Assembly (NCBI GenBank): GCA_012103475.1
Contig: WLWS01000007.1
Location: 1 to 64,000 of the forward strand
Reading direction: 5' to 3'
Source: Gammaproteobacteria bacterium
GTDB lineage: Bacteria > Pseudomonadota > Gammaproteobacteria > Eutrophobiales > Eutrophobiaceae
Length of the DNA: 64,000 nt
Both the position numbers and the translations under genes were made by a program. Numbering within the stretch: position 1 is the stretch's first letter; the number at the start of each line of letters is the position of its first letter. Positions 9,913 through 18,809 of this stretch are shown here, piece by piece. The notes below the pieces were generated by a model that saw only the letters and a list, made by a program, of their open reading frames with translations, was not told where the DNA came from and did no database searches.

Positions 9913-10155
9913 ATGACTATAAAATTTCTACTTCATATTCTCGGATGGAGCGCATTGATTAATTACAGCATACTTATGTTCTGGTTTCTGGTTTTCATTC
10001 AGGCTCACGACTGGGTATACCAAATCCATGGCAGGTGGTTCGCCATTAGTGTGGAGAAATTCGACGAGATTCACTATGCCGGTATGGCATTCTATAAATT
10101 GGCAATTTTCCTTCTGTTTCTGACTCCTTATCTGGCCATCAGAATAGTGAGTTAG
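9913..10155 (+). CDS. Small two-helix membrane protein (DUF6868-like)
   Basis: This is an 80-residue protein with two predicted membrane helices (about residues 8-30 and 58-78) joined by a loop containing HDWVYQIHGRWF and FDEIHYAGMA. It resembles the DUF6868 family as I remember it; the function is unknown. It starts 20 bases after the STAS-like gene and ends overlapping the convergent GMC oxidoreductase stop by four bases. It is probably co-transcribed with the STAS-like gene from the FNR-box promoter. Confidence 0.75.
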   Translation: MTIKFLLHILGWSALINYSILMFWFLVFIQAHDWVYQIHGRWFAISVEKFDEIHYAGMAFYKLAIFLLFLTPYLAIRIVS

Positions 10156-11711
10156 GGCTCTCCTTTTACCACTGCAGAACCAATATATTTCGCCTGCCTG
10201 AGAACCAGAGCGATAATAGTTAAGGTCGGGTTTGCACTGCCTGCACTTGGGAACAGGCTACCGTCTGAAACAAAAAGATTATCGATATCGTGTGTTTGGC
10301 CCCAGGGATTAGTAACACTTGTTTTTGGATCAATGCCCATACGAGCGACGCCCATGTTATGCGTGGATGGCATCAGTCCTCCGCTGACTGTTTTTGTCGC
10401 ACCCAGAGAACGATATAAGTCTTCTGATTTTTGCTGTGCGTATTTTGCCATCGCCAGAGAGTTTTTGTGGAGCTTGTAACGAACAATCGGTACCGGTAAT
10501 CCGTTTCTGTCTTTTTTTGTTGGATGCAGGCTGATGCGATTGTCCGGATCGGCAAGATCCTCACCGAAGGCCATCAGACCGGCCATATTCCGGTAATCTT
10601 TCATGATGTCAGTGACTTCCCTGCCCCATTTTCCATTCATGGTCAGATTAACCAGTACATCCGGCGAAAATGGCAGGGTATGAAACTGAAAGCCTCCTAC
10701 GAATCCGCGTGATGGATCATTTCTGATCTCATCTCTGACTACGCCCGCAATTTGTGCACCCTTGTACATGTGCACTTCACCCGGCATCACGGCGAGTGTC
10801 GGCACGGAAACATGTCGCATATAATTTCTGCCGACCTGATCGCTGGAATTCGCCAGGCCATTCGAAAATTCAGAGGTACTGGAGTTCAATAACAAGCATG
10901 TTGTCTCAACCGCATTGCCGGCAACACAAACCAGACGTGCCTTCTGCTCGCGTAACTTTCCATCGGCATCGATGTATTCGACGCCAGTGACACGATTGTT
11001 AGCACCCATCTTGATACGCGTCACCATGGACTGAGGTCTTAGTTCATAGTGGCCCGTGGCTTCCGCCCTTGGTACTTCCGTATATAAAGTCGACCATTTC
11101 GCGCCCACTGCGCAACCTGCTGAGCAAAAACCCAGTTCCAGACAACCCGGTCTGCCGTCACGTGCCTCGGGGTTGATGGCCATGTGGTTGGTGTCGGTAT
11201 CTTTATAGCCAATCTTTTTTGCGCCCGCCTCCATTACCTTATAGTTATTGTTGGCAGGAAGCATCGGTACACCATGCGTTCCGGTAACGCCGAGTAATTT
11301 CTCGGCATCCTTATAGTGTTGTTGTAGTTCCTTATAAGCGAAGGGCCAGTCAGCCAGGTTGGTATTTTCTATCTCGCCATAGACAGATCGGGTTTTTGTT
11401 TCGAATTCCTCCAGGCGGGGACAGGCCGCAGTCCAGTGTACGGTGGTGCCTCCGGTGGTTTTGCAGGTCCACAAGGGGAAGTTTGGAATCAAATCGCCTT
11501 CACTGATACGTTCGTCAAGCCAGGTCAGCTTTTCAAACATCTTTTGATCGTTATTTTCAATGTCGGCCAGTGTCAGTCTTGGTCCGGCTTCAAGACAGAC
11601 GACATCAATCCCCTTTTGCGCCAGCGCATTTCCGAGGGTACCGCCTCCGGCGCCCGAGCCGATTATGACGACGACGTCTTCATTGTTAAGTTGATACTTT
11701 GCATTTTTCAT
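10152..11711 (-). CDS. GMC-family FAD oxidoreductase (gluconate/sorbitol dehydrogenase large-subunit type)
   Basis: This 519-residue flavoprotein would oxidise a sugar acid, polyol or alcohol. The N-terminus carries the FAD-binding motif VVIIGSGAGGGTLGNALA followed by CLEAGPRL. The C-terminal GMC domain shows STHNMGVARMG, the FVSDGSLFPSAGSANPT segment and TIIALVLRQA. It has no signal peptide of its own. The gene just upstream encodes a Tat-signal small subunit, so the complex is probably exported by the partner's signal. No cytochrome subunit is present in the window. The substrate cannot be read from the sequence. Confidence 0.88.
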   Translation of the reverse strand: MKNAKYQLNNEDVVVIIGSGAGGGTLGNALAQKGIDVVCLEAGPRLTLADIENNDQKMFEKLTWLDERISEGDLIPNFPLWTCKTTGGTTVHWTAACPRLEEFETKTRSVYGEIENTNLADWPFAYKELQQHYKDAEKLLGVTGTHGVPMLPANNNYKVMEAGAKKIGYKDTDTNHMAINPEARDGRPGCLELGFCSAGCAVGAKWSTLYTEVPRAEATGHYELRPQSMVTRIKMGANNRVTGVEYIDADGKLREQKARLVCVAGNAVETTCLLLNSSTSEFSNGLANSSDQVGRNYMRHVSVPTLAVMPGEVHMYKGAQIAGVVRDEIRNDPSRGFVGGFQFHTLPFSPDVLVNLTMNGKWGREVTDIMKDYRNMAGLMAFGEDLADPDNRISLHPTKKDRNGLPVPIVRYKLHKNSLAMAKYAQQKSEDLYRSLGATKTVSGGLMPSTHNMGVARMGIDPKTSVTNPWGQTHDIDNLFVSDGSLFPSAGSANPTLTIIALVLRQAKYIGSAVVKGEP

Positions 11712-11719
11712 CAGAGAAA

Positions 11720-12250
11720 TCAGTCCGCCGGTAACCAGTCGATATCGTCAAAACCACGATTGATATAACCACCATGTTCTATTGCGGAGCCACCATAACC
11801 AATCAGTTCCCAGACATCGGGGTGCTGGTAAATAACTCTTACCGCTGTGCTGAGTAAATGCCTGAAGACAGGCTCGGCCTGTAACTGCACTAATAACTCA
11901 CGGCGTTTTGAATAAGATAGACTTTCCCACTTATCAATAGCACTAGACTCTTGCAATTTGCTCAAACCATTATTGACAAGATTCTCAATCTGCTCTGATT
12001 GAGTCATAGAATCCATAATTGCACGGGCCACATCGTCATAGATGTGTTTGGGGAAATTATCATGGGGAAATAAATCCATTGCGACATTGCTCAATACTTT
12101 TTCAGTATCAAGCTCACGGCCTTTGGAAGAAGCTAAAGCAGCAGGTGCAATACCGATAACAGTGGCACTGCATACGGCCTGTCGAACCGCCAGTTGAATG
12201 AAGTCGCGTCGCGAAAGAATATCAGGCAATTCTGTTTTCTTACTGCTCAT
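11720..12250 (-). CDS. Gluconate 2-dehydrogenase subunit 3-like protein with Tat signal
   Basis: This 176-residue protein has a twin-arginine signal (SRRDFIQLAVRQAV, about residues 13-26) followed by a hydrophobic stretch and an ALASS cleavage-like site. The mature part, with VAMDLFPHDNFPKHIYDDVA, matches subunit 3 of membrane-associated gluconate/sorbitol dehydrogenases. It lies 8 bases before the GMC oxidoreductase in the same orientation, as expected for a partner that carries the flavoprotein through the Tat system. Confidence 0.85.
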   Translation of the reverse strand: MSSKKTELPDILSRRDFIQLAVRQAVCSATVIGIAPAALASSKGRELDTEKVLSNVAMDLFPHDNFPKHIYDDVARAIMDSMTQSEQIENLVNNGLSKLQESSAIDKWESLSYSKRRELLVQLQAEPVFRHLLSTAVRVIYQHPDVWELIGYGGSAIEHGGYINRGFDDIDWLPAD

Positions 12251-12332
12251 AGTAATCAGACTTTTTATTTCTATTCAGAGTAACAAAGGCAAATCTCTAA
12301 CTCCAGATTTTTGTTTTTGCTGAAAGCCGTGA

Positions 12333-13532
12333 TCAAGATAGTTGTTGAATGTATTCTCTGATACGACTCAGGCCACTATCTATCTGCTCTATCGGGCAGG
12401 CGTAGGAAAAGCGCAGATGTTGTCCTGCATTCGCCAAGGGTGTTCCGAAATGTGCATCTGCCAGCACGGCTACGCCGGCTTTATGTAACAATTGCTCAGC
12501 CAGTTCGCCGCTATCACTGACACCGGCAAGCTCACATAGCTCGCTGACCTCCGCCCAGGCATAAAATGCGCCTCCTGGAAGCGGGCACTCTACGCCTTTA
12601 AGTGTATTCAGATCGGCGACTATATGATCACGTCGTTTTTGAAACTCATCCCGCATGGTCAACACGCTCTGGTTTGAACCGCTCAGGGCTGCCGCTGCCG
12701 CATACTGATTCGGATGCGGTGCGCAGGAGTCAGTATTGGTAATCATTCTGGAAAAAACCGACGCCAGTGTCTGATTAATTGCGAAACCCACCCGCCAGCC
12801 GGTCATCGACCAGGTTTTTGAAACCGAATCGACAAGAATGGTTCTGTCCAGCATCTTGTCTATTGATGCAATGCTGGCAAATTCACAGTCATAAACAAAA
12901 GCATGATAAGGCTCGTCAGAGAAGACCCAGATATTCTCCCATTCCGAGAGAATATCGGCGATTTCCTGCAAATAGGCTTTCTCATAAACTACTCCGGTCG
13001 GGTTGTGCGGACTATTCAGAATAACCAGGCGGGTTCTGTCGTTTAGGCTGTCGGCAAGTTCCTGCAGATCAAAATGAAAGTTATTGCTCTCTCGCAAACC
13101 AAGCGGCACGGGAACCGCGCCCTGAGCACGTACCTGTGATTCGTAGATGGCAAAACCCGGAGAGGGATAGATTACTTCATGACCAAGATCGCGATCAGTC
13201 ACCGCCTGAATTGAGTAAGCAATAAATGGTTTTGCACCGCAGCCACAGACCACAGCGTCCTCACTGATCTCAATCTGCCGGGTTCTGGAAACATAATCCA
13301 CCACCGCTTTGCGAAGCGGTGCAATACCGGCTGAAGGTGTGTAACCGGTATGGCCATCGGCCATTGCCTGGGTTGCGGCATTGCAGATGTACTCCGGTGT
13401 CGGGAAGTCCGGTTGGCCGATACAGAAAGAGACAATGTTGCGCCCGCTCGCACGTAGCTTCTCAACTTCCGCCAGTACGACAAAGGCATTTTCAGTCCCA
13501 AGGGAGTTTGCGCGTTCAGATATTTTGATCAT
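12333..13532 (-). CDS. Pyridoxal-phosphate class I/II aminotransferase
   Basis: This 399-residue fold-type I aminotransferase would move an amino group between an amino acid and a 2-oxo acid. Visible are CIGQPDFPTPEYI, the NSPHNPTG motif (Asn177), FSDEPYHAFVYD, SVSKTWSMTGWRVGF with the PLP-binding Lys239, and the C-terminal RFSYACP arginine that binds the substrate carboxylate. It resembles the AspC/alanine-aminotransferase-like branch; substrate preference is not clear. It is monocistronic, with a divergent anion transporter 93 bases upstream. Confidence 0.9.
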   Translation of the reverse strand: MIKISERANSLGTENAFVVLAEVEKLRASGRNIVSFCIGQPDFPTPEYICNAATQAMADGHTGYTPSAGIAPLRKAVVDYVSRTRQIEISEDAVVCGCGAKPFIAYSIQAVTDRDLGHEVIYPSPGFAIYESQVRAQGAVPVPLGLRESNNFHFDLQELADSLNDRTRLVILNSPHNPTGVVYEKAYLQEIADILSEWENIWVFSDEPYHAFVYDCEFASIASIDKMLDRTILVDSVSKTWSMTGWRVGFAINQTLASVFSRMITNTDSCAPHPNQYAAAAALSGSNQSVLTMRDEFQKRRDHIVADLNTLKGVECPLPGGAFYAWAEVSELCELAGVSDSGELAEQLLHKAGVAVLADAHFGTPLANAGQHLRFSYACPIEQIDSGLSRIREYIQQLS

Positions 13533-13625
13533 GTCTGTAATTTTCTACTGACTACGAGCTTCGCATAGTATCATTCACCGAAGAAACTGATATTTTCACC
13601 AGAGTATTATTAACGAGATGAGTTC

Positions 13626-15083
13626 ATGACGATTCTACAGAAACTTGTACACAATTTCCGCTGGATAAGTCTGCTTGGTGGGCCACTTGCAGGAGTACTT
13701 ATCTATGCGATTGTGCCTGAATCATTTACTAATCTGGAAAACGAGATCGTCACTTTGGGCAATGGCGGCAAACTGACTGCCGCTCTCGCGGTGTGGATGG
13801 CGATATGGTGGCTGGGAGAATCTATTCCTATATATGCAACGGCATTGTTACCGCTGGCGATACTGCCCTTAGGTGGTGCCCGCGATATGAAAGAAGCCGC
13901 TCTTGGTTATGCTCACCCGCTTATTTTTCTTTTTATAGGAGGTTTTATGCTGGCGCTGACTTTGGAACGCTGGCATCTGCATAAACGTTTCGCACTGATG
14001 GTACTGCGAATTATCGGCACCACTCCGAGCAGGCTGGTTGGTGGTTTCATGTTTGTCTGCGCCACCATGAGTATGTGGATCACCAACACAGCGACCTCAC
14101 TGGTCATGCTACCCATCGCGCTGAGTGTCATCGGCATTTATGAAAAACAGTTTCCAGATAAGAAAAATCTGTCTTTATGTCTGTTACTTGGCATTGCTTA
14201 TTCCTCTTCTATCGGTGGTATCGGTACTATTGTCGGTACGGTTCCGAATATATTTGCGGTGTCTTTTTTGCAAAGTGAATTTGATATTCACATCGGTTTT
14301 TTGGAGTGGATGAAAATCGGTATTCCGGTGGTTGTGATATTCGTTCCGCTTAGCTGGTTCATGCTCACCCGATTTATCTATCCGCTGGACAATGAAGCCA
14401 TCGATGAAAGCGTTCTGGATACGAAACCGGAGCCGTGGAACAGAGGTTCAAAATTAACAATAGGCATTTTCTGTCTGACTGCGTTTTGCTGGATGTTCAG
14501 ACCCCTACTTGTAAAAACAGACTTACTACAACATTTAACGGACGCCGGTATCGCAATAAGCGCGGCCCTGCTTTTATTCATTATTCCAAGTAGTGTTAAA
14601 GACAGGGAGTTCCTGCTCGACTGGGAAACAGCTGTGAAGATTCCCTGGGGTATTGTGATACTTCTTGGCGGGGGCATTTCACTGGCTTCCGCTATCAGCA
14701 GTAATGGTGTCAGTCAGTTGCTCGCTACTTACCTGAGCGCCATGCATGGTATACCGCCGCTCTTAATGAGTTTTGCCGTGGTCGGCTTTATTATTTTTCT
14801 GACAGAACTGACCAGCAATGTGGCCACCACAACGGCTCTAATTCCTATGTTCGCAGCCATGGCTGTGGGTCTGGGTATTGCTCCTATAAGTATTATCATT
14901 CCGGCTACCATCGCCGCCAGTTGTGCTTTTATGTTACCAGTGGCAACACCCCCAAACGCCATTGTGTTCGGCTCTGGTCGTTTGCGTATTCCAGAGATGG
15001 CGAAAGCCGGTATCTGGTTAAATATTATCGGAATATTTATTGTTACCCTGTGTAGTCACTTTCTTATCAAAGCACTTTTTTAG
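13626..15083 (+). CDS. DASS/SLC13 sodium-coupled dicarboxylate or sulfate transporter
   Basis: This 485-residue inner-membrane protein has about 11-12 hydrophobic segments. The two inverted-repeat SNT-type substrate/sodium motifs are visible: SSSIGGIGTIVGTVPN in the first half and TELTSNVATTTALIPM in the second, with LPVATPPNAIVFGSG near the end. The family imports C4-dicarboxylates, citrate or sulfate with sodium. The last 17 bases overlap the convergent AhpD-like gene. No regulator is adjacent, so the substrate is open. Confidence 0.88.
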   Translation: MTILQKLVHNFRWISLLGGPLAGVLIYAIVPESFTNLENEIVTLGNGGKLTAALAVWMAIWWLGESIPIYATALLPLAILPLGGARDMKEAALGYAHPLIFLFIGGFMLALTLERWHLHKRFALMVLRIIGTTPSRLVGGFMFVCATMSMWITNTATSLVMLPIALSVIGIYEKQFPDKKNLSLCLLLGIAYSSSIGGIGTIVGTVPNIFAVSFLQSEFDIHIGFLEWMKIGIPVVVIFVPLSWFMLTRFIYPLDNEAIDESVLDTKPEPWNRGSKLTIGIFCLTAFCWMFRPLLVKTDLLQHLTDAGIAISAALLLFIIPSSVKDREFLLDWETAVKIPWGIVILLGGGISLASAISSNGVSQLLATYLSAMHGIPPLLMSFAVVGFIIFLTELTSNVATTTALIPMFAAMAVGLGIAPISIIIPATIAASCAFMLPVATPPNAIVFGSGRLRIPEMAKAGIWLNIIGIFIVTLCSHFLIKALF

Positions 15084-16209
15084 CAGCTCTGGTATTGGCA
15101 GCGGAGGAATAGTCATTGAGGCCATGTGCTTCGTTTAACTCCTCCACCAGAGAGTCCATTTCCTCGCCCATGGATTCCACAGGAATGCCGGTGCCGTCGG
15201 CGATTCTGACCATACGTTGAAAATTCGAAGCAATACCCGCGACATCAACCATTGCGGCAGAGCCCATCTCTGCCACAAGCGCCTCTCTTGCCTTCTCCAA
15301 TTGCAGTTCATCGAAGCTCATAAAAGCATTGCTGAATTGGAGTAAGACACCTGAATGGGGAACGCCCTCAATTTCAAGGCAGGTTGGATCGGCGATCCCA
15401 TCCATATTGATAGTTTGACCGGCAATGTCAGCACTCACACGGAGTACCAGTACATGTGAGGAGGTTCAGTAGAAGCAATCGTTGAATGCTGACACCCGCG
15501 CCGCAACAACTTCAGTCTGGATACGACTCAGAGTGCCCTGCGGTGACTTTTCAAAATCTCCGAACTCGGCTTCATCAAGGTAATGGGTTTTAAGTAGATC
15601 CTGCAGAGATCTGACTTCATCGGGGACAAGCGAGAGCGCACGAATAACATTGCCCTCAAGCTTGCCTTCCCAAAGATCAGATTCAGGACCGGAATCGATC
15701 ACCTGATCCAACATTGGTAGCCAAGCAACATCTTCGACAAGATTGCCGGGTCGATAATGCGATGGTTCCCCAGCTCCGGCTTCAGGCAGTTCGCGCAAAG
15801 GCAGACCAAGGGCGCGCGAGAACTCATCTATGGAAAAAACATGAACCACAGTACCGAGTATCTCAACATATTCTTCATGCTTAAGCCCGTCAGCGATGAC
15901 GCTATCAAACCAGGTCTTTGTTAGTCGCCCCGAGTCTGTAATAACCCGGTGCACAACTTCAACCATCACACTCGATAATTCACCTGTTTGATCATGCTCT
16001 CCGTTCACCTGATAGGGTGACAAAGCCACTTTTCGCTGACGACATAATTCACAGGAAAAAGCCTGTCGGACTTCTTTCGCTACTGCGATTCGTTGTTTCG
16101 CACTTAAGCAGTTACCGGGAGAGGCCAACCGCTGCCAGAAACGAGTATGACTTTCTGCAAAGTCAGCTCTTACAGGGTATTTTGAATCGTTGTAATTTAC
16201 AGTGCTCAT
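15067..16209 (-). CDS. Candidate AhpD-like selenoprotein (TGA at U248)
   Basis: Two same-frame ORFs (16209-15466 and 15465-15067) are split only by the TGA at 15466-15468. Read through, they give one 380-residue protein from the ATG at 16209 (MSTVNYND). Around the TGA the sequence is EVVAARVSAFNDCFY-[TGA]-TSSH. This is the AhpD/carboxymuconolactone-decarboxylase active site E...N-x-C-x-x-C-x-x-x-H with TGA in place of the second, peroxidatic cysteine. Past the TGA the family-like tail (NFQRMVRIADGTGIPVE) continues. An N-terminal half carries a second CELC motif. A hairpin lies directly after the TGA. It is the last gene of an operon with an SpdH-like flavoenzyme and an NTF2-like protein; a peroxidase role is inferred. 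A nonsense mutation is the alternative. Confidence 0.75.
15434..15460 (-). promoter_or_regulatory. Putative bacterial SECIS hairpin
   Basis: On the coding (minus) strand a hairpin starts six bases after the TGA. The outer stem CTCACA (15460-15455) pairs perfectly with TGTGAG (15439-15434). An inner stem GTA/TAC closes a CTGG tetraloop (15450-15447). The apical loop is 16-19 bases after the TGA and contains GG, in keeping with bacterial SECIS elements, in which SelB recognises a G-bearing apical loop at this distance. The structure was drawn by eye, not folded by program. Confidence 0.5.
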
Positions 16210-16228
16210 TATCAAGCCAGATTCCAGG

Positions 16229-16711
16229 CTAATGTCCTGCAGTGTCGGTGGTGTCAAATTCACCCATCACATACATCTCACCCATACTCATCCATTCGCC
16301 CTTAATCTTTTCCCAGAGGAAAAGCATCTTGAAGGTAAAAGGAGCCACACCGGGAACCGGTGGATAAACATGGAAATTAACCCAGTCCCAGCCGGCATTC
16401 CCATTCACATGAGTGTTGTAGGATTCGATATACACTATTGAGCCAATGATCTCGGGGTTTTCATAAACCGGGCGAATGCCTTCGGTGCCTCGATGAGTTG
16501 TACCGTCTGGACCAACGGACATCACATCCGCGCTGTAAAATTTTTCCAGAATCGGTTTTCCATCGTTATTAGCAAAGGCCTGTTCTTTCATATCGTATTT
16601 GGCCCGGATCGCTTTTTTGAAGGCATCCAGTTTTTTATCCGCCGCCATGGCGACGTTAAACTGTAAGCAACAAAATATTGTTAAACATAGACCAGTAATT
16701 AATTTTTTCAT
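16229..16711 (-). CDS. Secreted NTF2/SnoaL-like protein
   Basis: This 160-residue protein begins with a signal peptide (MKKLITGLCLTIFCCLQFNVAMA, cleavage after AMA). The mature domain resembles the NTF2-like/DUF4440 alpha+beta cone: helix with AIRAKYDMKEQAFANND, then YSADVMSVGPDGTTHRGTEGI and WMSMGEMYVMGEFD. Such domains bind small ligands or act as isomerases; no function can be assigned. It lies 21 bases downstream of the SpdH-like gene and 19 bases upstream of the AhpD-like gene, so it is part of one operon. Confidence 0.75.
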   Translation of the reverse strand: MKKLITGLCLTIFCCLQFNVAMAADKKLDAFKKAIRAKYDMKEQAFANNDGKPILEKFYSADVMSVGPDGTTHRGTEGIRPVYENPEIIGSIVYIESYNTHVNGNAGWDWVNFHVYPPVPGVAPFTFKMLFLWEKIKGEWMSMGEMYVMGEFDTTDTAGH

Positions 16712-16732
16712 CTCATTTCCCCTTGTTATAAA

Positions 16733-18715
16733 TTAATGTTTTTTACCTGCCGCCTGATGTGCAGCCCTTTCACCTTCGTGTGTAGCACCTTCCCACATTT
16801 GCATTCCTCTGAGTTCTGCATGAGCAAAACTGATACGGCCGTGTGGTTGCCGTATTACATCGCTTGGTGCCGGCTTGCCGTTCTTACCAAAGAAAAATCC
16901 CGGCGGAGTGACAACATAAGCATGTCCTTGTCGATTAACAGTAATACCGGCAATATCGCGATCTGCATCGAATCCACCGGCTGCGAACATCTTGGTAAAC
17001 TGCTCTCGCACATTTTTTTCAATATCGGCATAACTCAGACTGAACATGCGCATTCTCGCAGCAACCGTCTGCTTGTCTACCGGCATTCCCGGTTTGCAGA
17101 AGGAATTATACATAGTGATGGCAATTGGCTTTTCCGGATCCAGTGGCATAGGTTCTTTACCATCCAGAATCATCTGCCGGCGCAATGTGAAAAACCAGCC
17201 CATGTCATCACCAAACCATCGCACTGCGGAGACACCCATCTTGTCCATGAATTTCCAGTTTCGTAAGGCAACGTTAACAACCATCATCGGCGCATGCATG
17301 AATTCATCCATGGCTTCCTTGTGCGCCTTCGGTAAATCCGTCACCACACGTTTATTAAGGTGTTGTTGACCACCCATTACAACGTGCTTTGCTCTGACGT
17401 AACGCATTTTGTCATCTTTCAGGTATGTCACTTTTACTGTTTTAGCTTTATTTACCGGTCCTTCATGAACAACATTGACCACCAGTGAGCTTAGCCGCAT
17501 ACGAGCCGGGGAGCCGGCCTTATCTATCACCTTCCAGTCAACCGGATTACTTAACACTTCACTCAGTGTCGTCGTTTTGCCAAAGATATCCGGAATGACT
17601 TTCTGGACGATACGGCGTAACGTGCCGGTATTACCACCCGGAAACTGCGCAAGATACAGATTGTCAGTTGGATCACCTAAATCCATATAACGCATATACT
17701 GTTGAACACCCGGGGAAATAAAGTTAAAAGCCTGCAATGCCGAGACAGCATCAGTACCTAAACCGCAGCCCATGGCCGCCATAAAAGGGTTCAGATAATC
17801 ATCGACTTCCTGATTATCTATACCCATTTCGTTAACAAGGAAATCTTTGTAAGTCATCGAATCGAGCCATTGATCCCAGTCGTCACGTCTGGGTGGTTGA
17901 CGATAAACTTCCATCCAGATTAAATCGTTTTTGGTTTTCTGACTTATTGGCACATCTTTAAAACGGTTCGACCAGGGATTAACCGCCATCTTGTGACCAT
18001 CGTGAAACCAGCCCAGATCAGTTTGTTCCCAGCTGATATGCATAGGTGAGTAATTATCGTAAGGAATTTTTAAGTCTGAGCCCTTCGCTTCCTGCCATTC
18101 AAAATTCTGCGGCATTCCCAGTTCATCCCAGATCGGCGCATACATTTCTACCTTCTTTGCCCACTCCAGTGGCCAGACAACTCCCGTTGATCCCTGCGGC
18201 GCCCATAACTTGTAGCCATCGACTTCGAATTCGTTCTGTCGCGCTTCACCACCAAACATGTCGTGATTGTCCAGAATCAGGATTTTCGCATCGGGATGGT
18301 CTTTTTGATAATAATAAGCGGCGCTGCAACCGGCAAAGCCGGCACCAACTACAACGAGATCATATTCTTCGCCTGTTGCTTTCGCTGATGCCACCTGCTC
18401 TTCAAAATCGCCATTGCGGAAAGTGTGGGCAGCATTGACTTCAACATGAGTATTACCGTTAGAAGTCGCATAGTCTCCAATCCCACCCGGACCAGTCCAA
18501 CTTTTGTCCAGTTTATTGAGACCAAGAGGCATGGTCCTACCCAGCTTGAATTCATCGGCTTTCGGGCCTGAGGCGGCCAATGCTCCGGGTGCTTTGGCAC
18601 TTAATAGTGCCGCTCCAGCACCAATCAGGGTGCCGCCGATAAAATCACGTCGGGTGATGTCGGAATTGCTGTCTGATGTGTTACCTTTACTGTCGTTGCT
18701 CTTATTTTTGCTCAT
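16733..18715 (-). CDS. Tat-exported FAD-dependent oxidoreductase (spermidine dehydrogenase SpdH-like)
   Basis: This 660-residue flavoenzyme starts with a Tat signal (ITRRDFIGGTLIGAGAALL, about residues 21-39). The FAD-binding fold is visible as DLVVVGAGFAGCSAAYYY followed by ILILDNHDMFGGEARQNEF, the pattern seen in SpdH-type amine dehydrogenases. A second FAD segment HAELRGMQMWEGATHEGERAA closes the protein. It probably oxidises a polyamine or another amine in the periplasm; oxidase-type turnover would produce H2O2, which fits the AhpD-like gene downstream (inference). It is divergent from a TetR regulator 94 bases away. Confidence 0.8.
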   Translation of the reverse strand: MSKNKSNDSKGNTSDSNSDITRRDFIGGTLIGAGAALLSAKAPGALAASGPKADEFKLGRTMPLGLNKLDKSWTGPGGIGDYATSNGNTHVEVNAAHTFRNGDFEEQVASAKATGEEYDLVVVGAGFAGCSAAYYYQKDHPDAKILILDNHDMFGGEARQNEFEVDGYKLWAPQGSTGVVWPLEWAKKVEMYAPIWDELGMPQNFEWQEAKGSDLKIPYDNYSPMHISWEQTDLGWFHDGHKMAVNPWSNRFKDVPISQKTKNDLIWMEVYRQPPRRDDWDQWLDSMTYKDFLVNEMGIDNQEVDDYLNPFMAAMGCGLGTDAVSALQAFNFISPGVQQYMRYMDLGDPTDNLYLAQFPGGNTGTLRRIVQKVIPDIFGKTTTLSEVLSNPVDWKVIDKAGSPARMRLSSLVVNVVHEGPVNKAKTVKVTYLKDDKMRYVRAKHVVMGGQQHLNKRVVTDLPKAHKEAMDEFMHAPMMVVNVALRNWKFMDKMGVSAVRWFGDDMGWFFTLRRQMILDGKEPMPLDPEKPIAITMYNSFCKPGMPVDKQTVAARMRMFSLSYADIEKNVREQFTKMFAAGGFDADRDIAGITVNRQGHAYVVTPPGFFFGKNGKPAPSDVIRQPHGRISFAHAELRGMQMWEGATHEGERAAHQAAGKKH

Positions 18716-18809
18716 CTTTCCCCCGGCGAATTTTAGCGACTTTAATAGAGATATTCGGGTATTATTGGTCGAATGACATAAAAAGTAAATGCACAGATAT
18801 TAAATAATT

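Noticed and set aside
15067-15438. A separate 123-residue hypothetical protein
   Set aside because: Its start is a GTG without a ribosome site. It continues in frame from the upstream ORF over a single TGA and carries the C-terminal half of the same domain.
16210-16263. Upstream GTG start for the AhpD-like gene at 16263
   Set aside because: It would overlap the NTF2-like gene end; the ATG at 16209 fits the spacing and the family start better.
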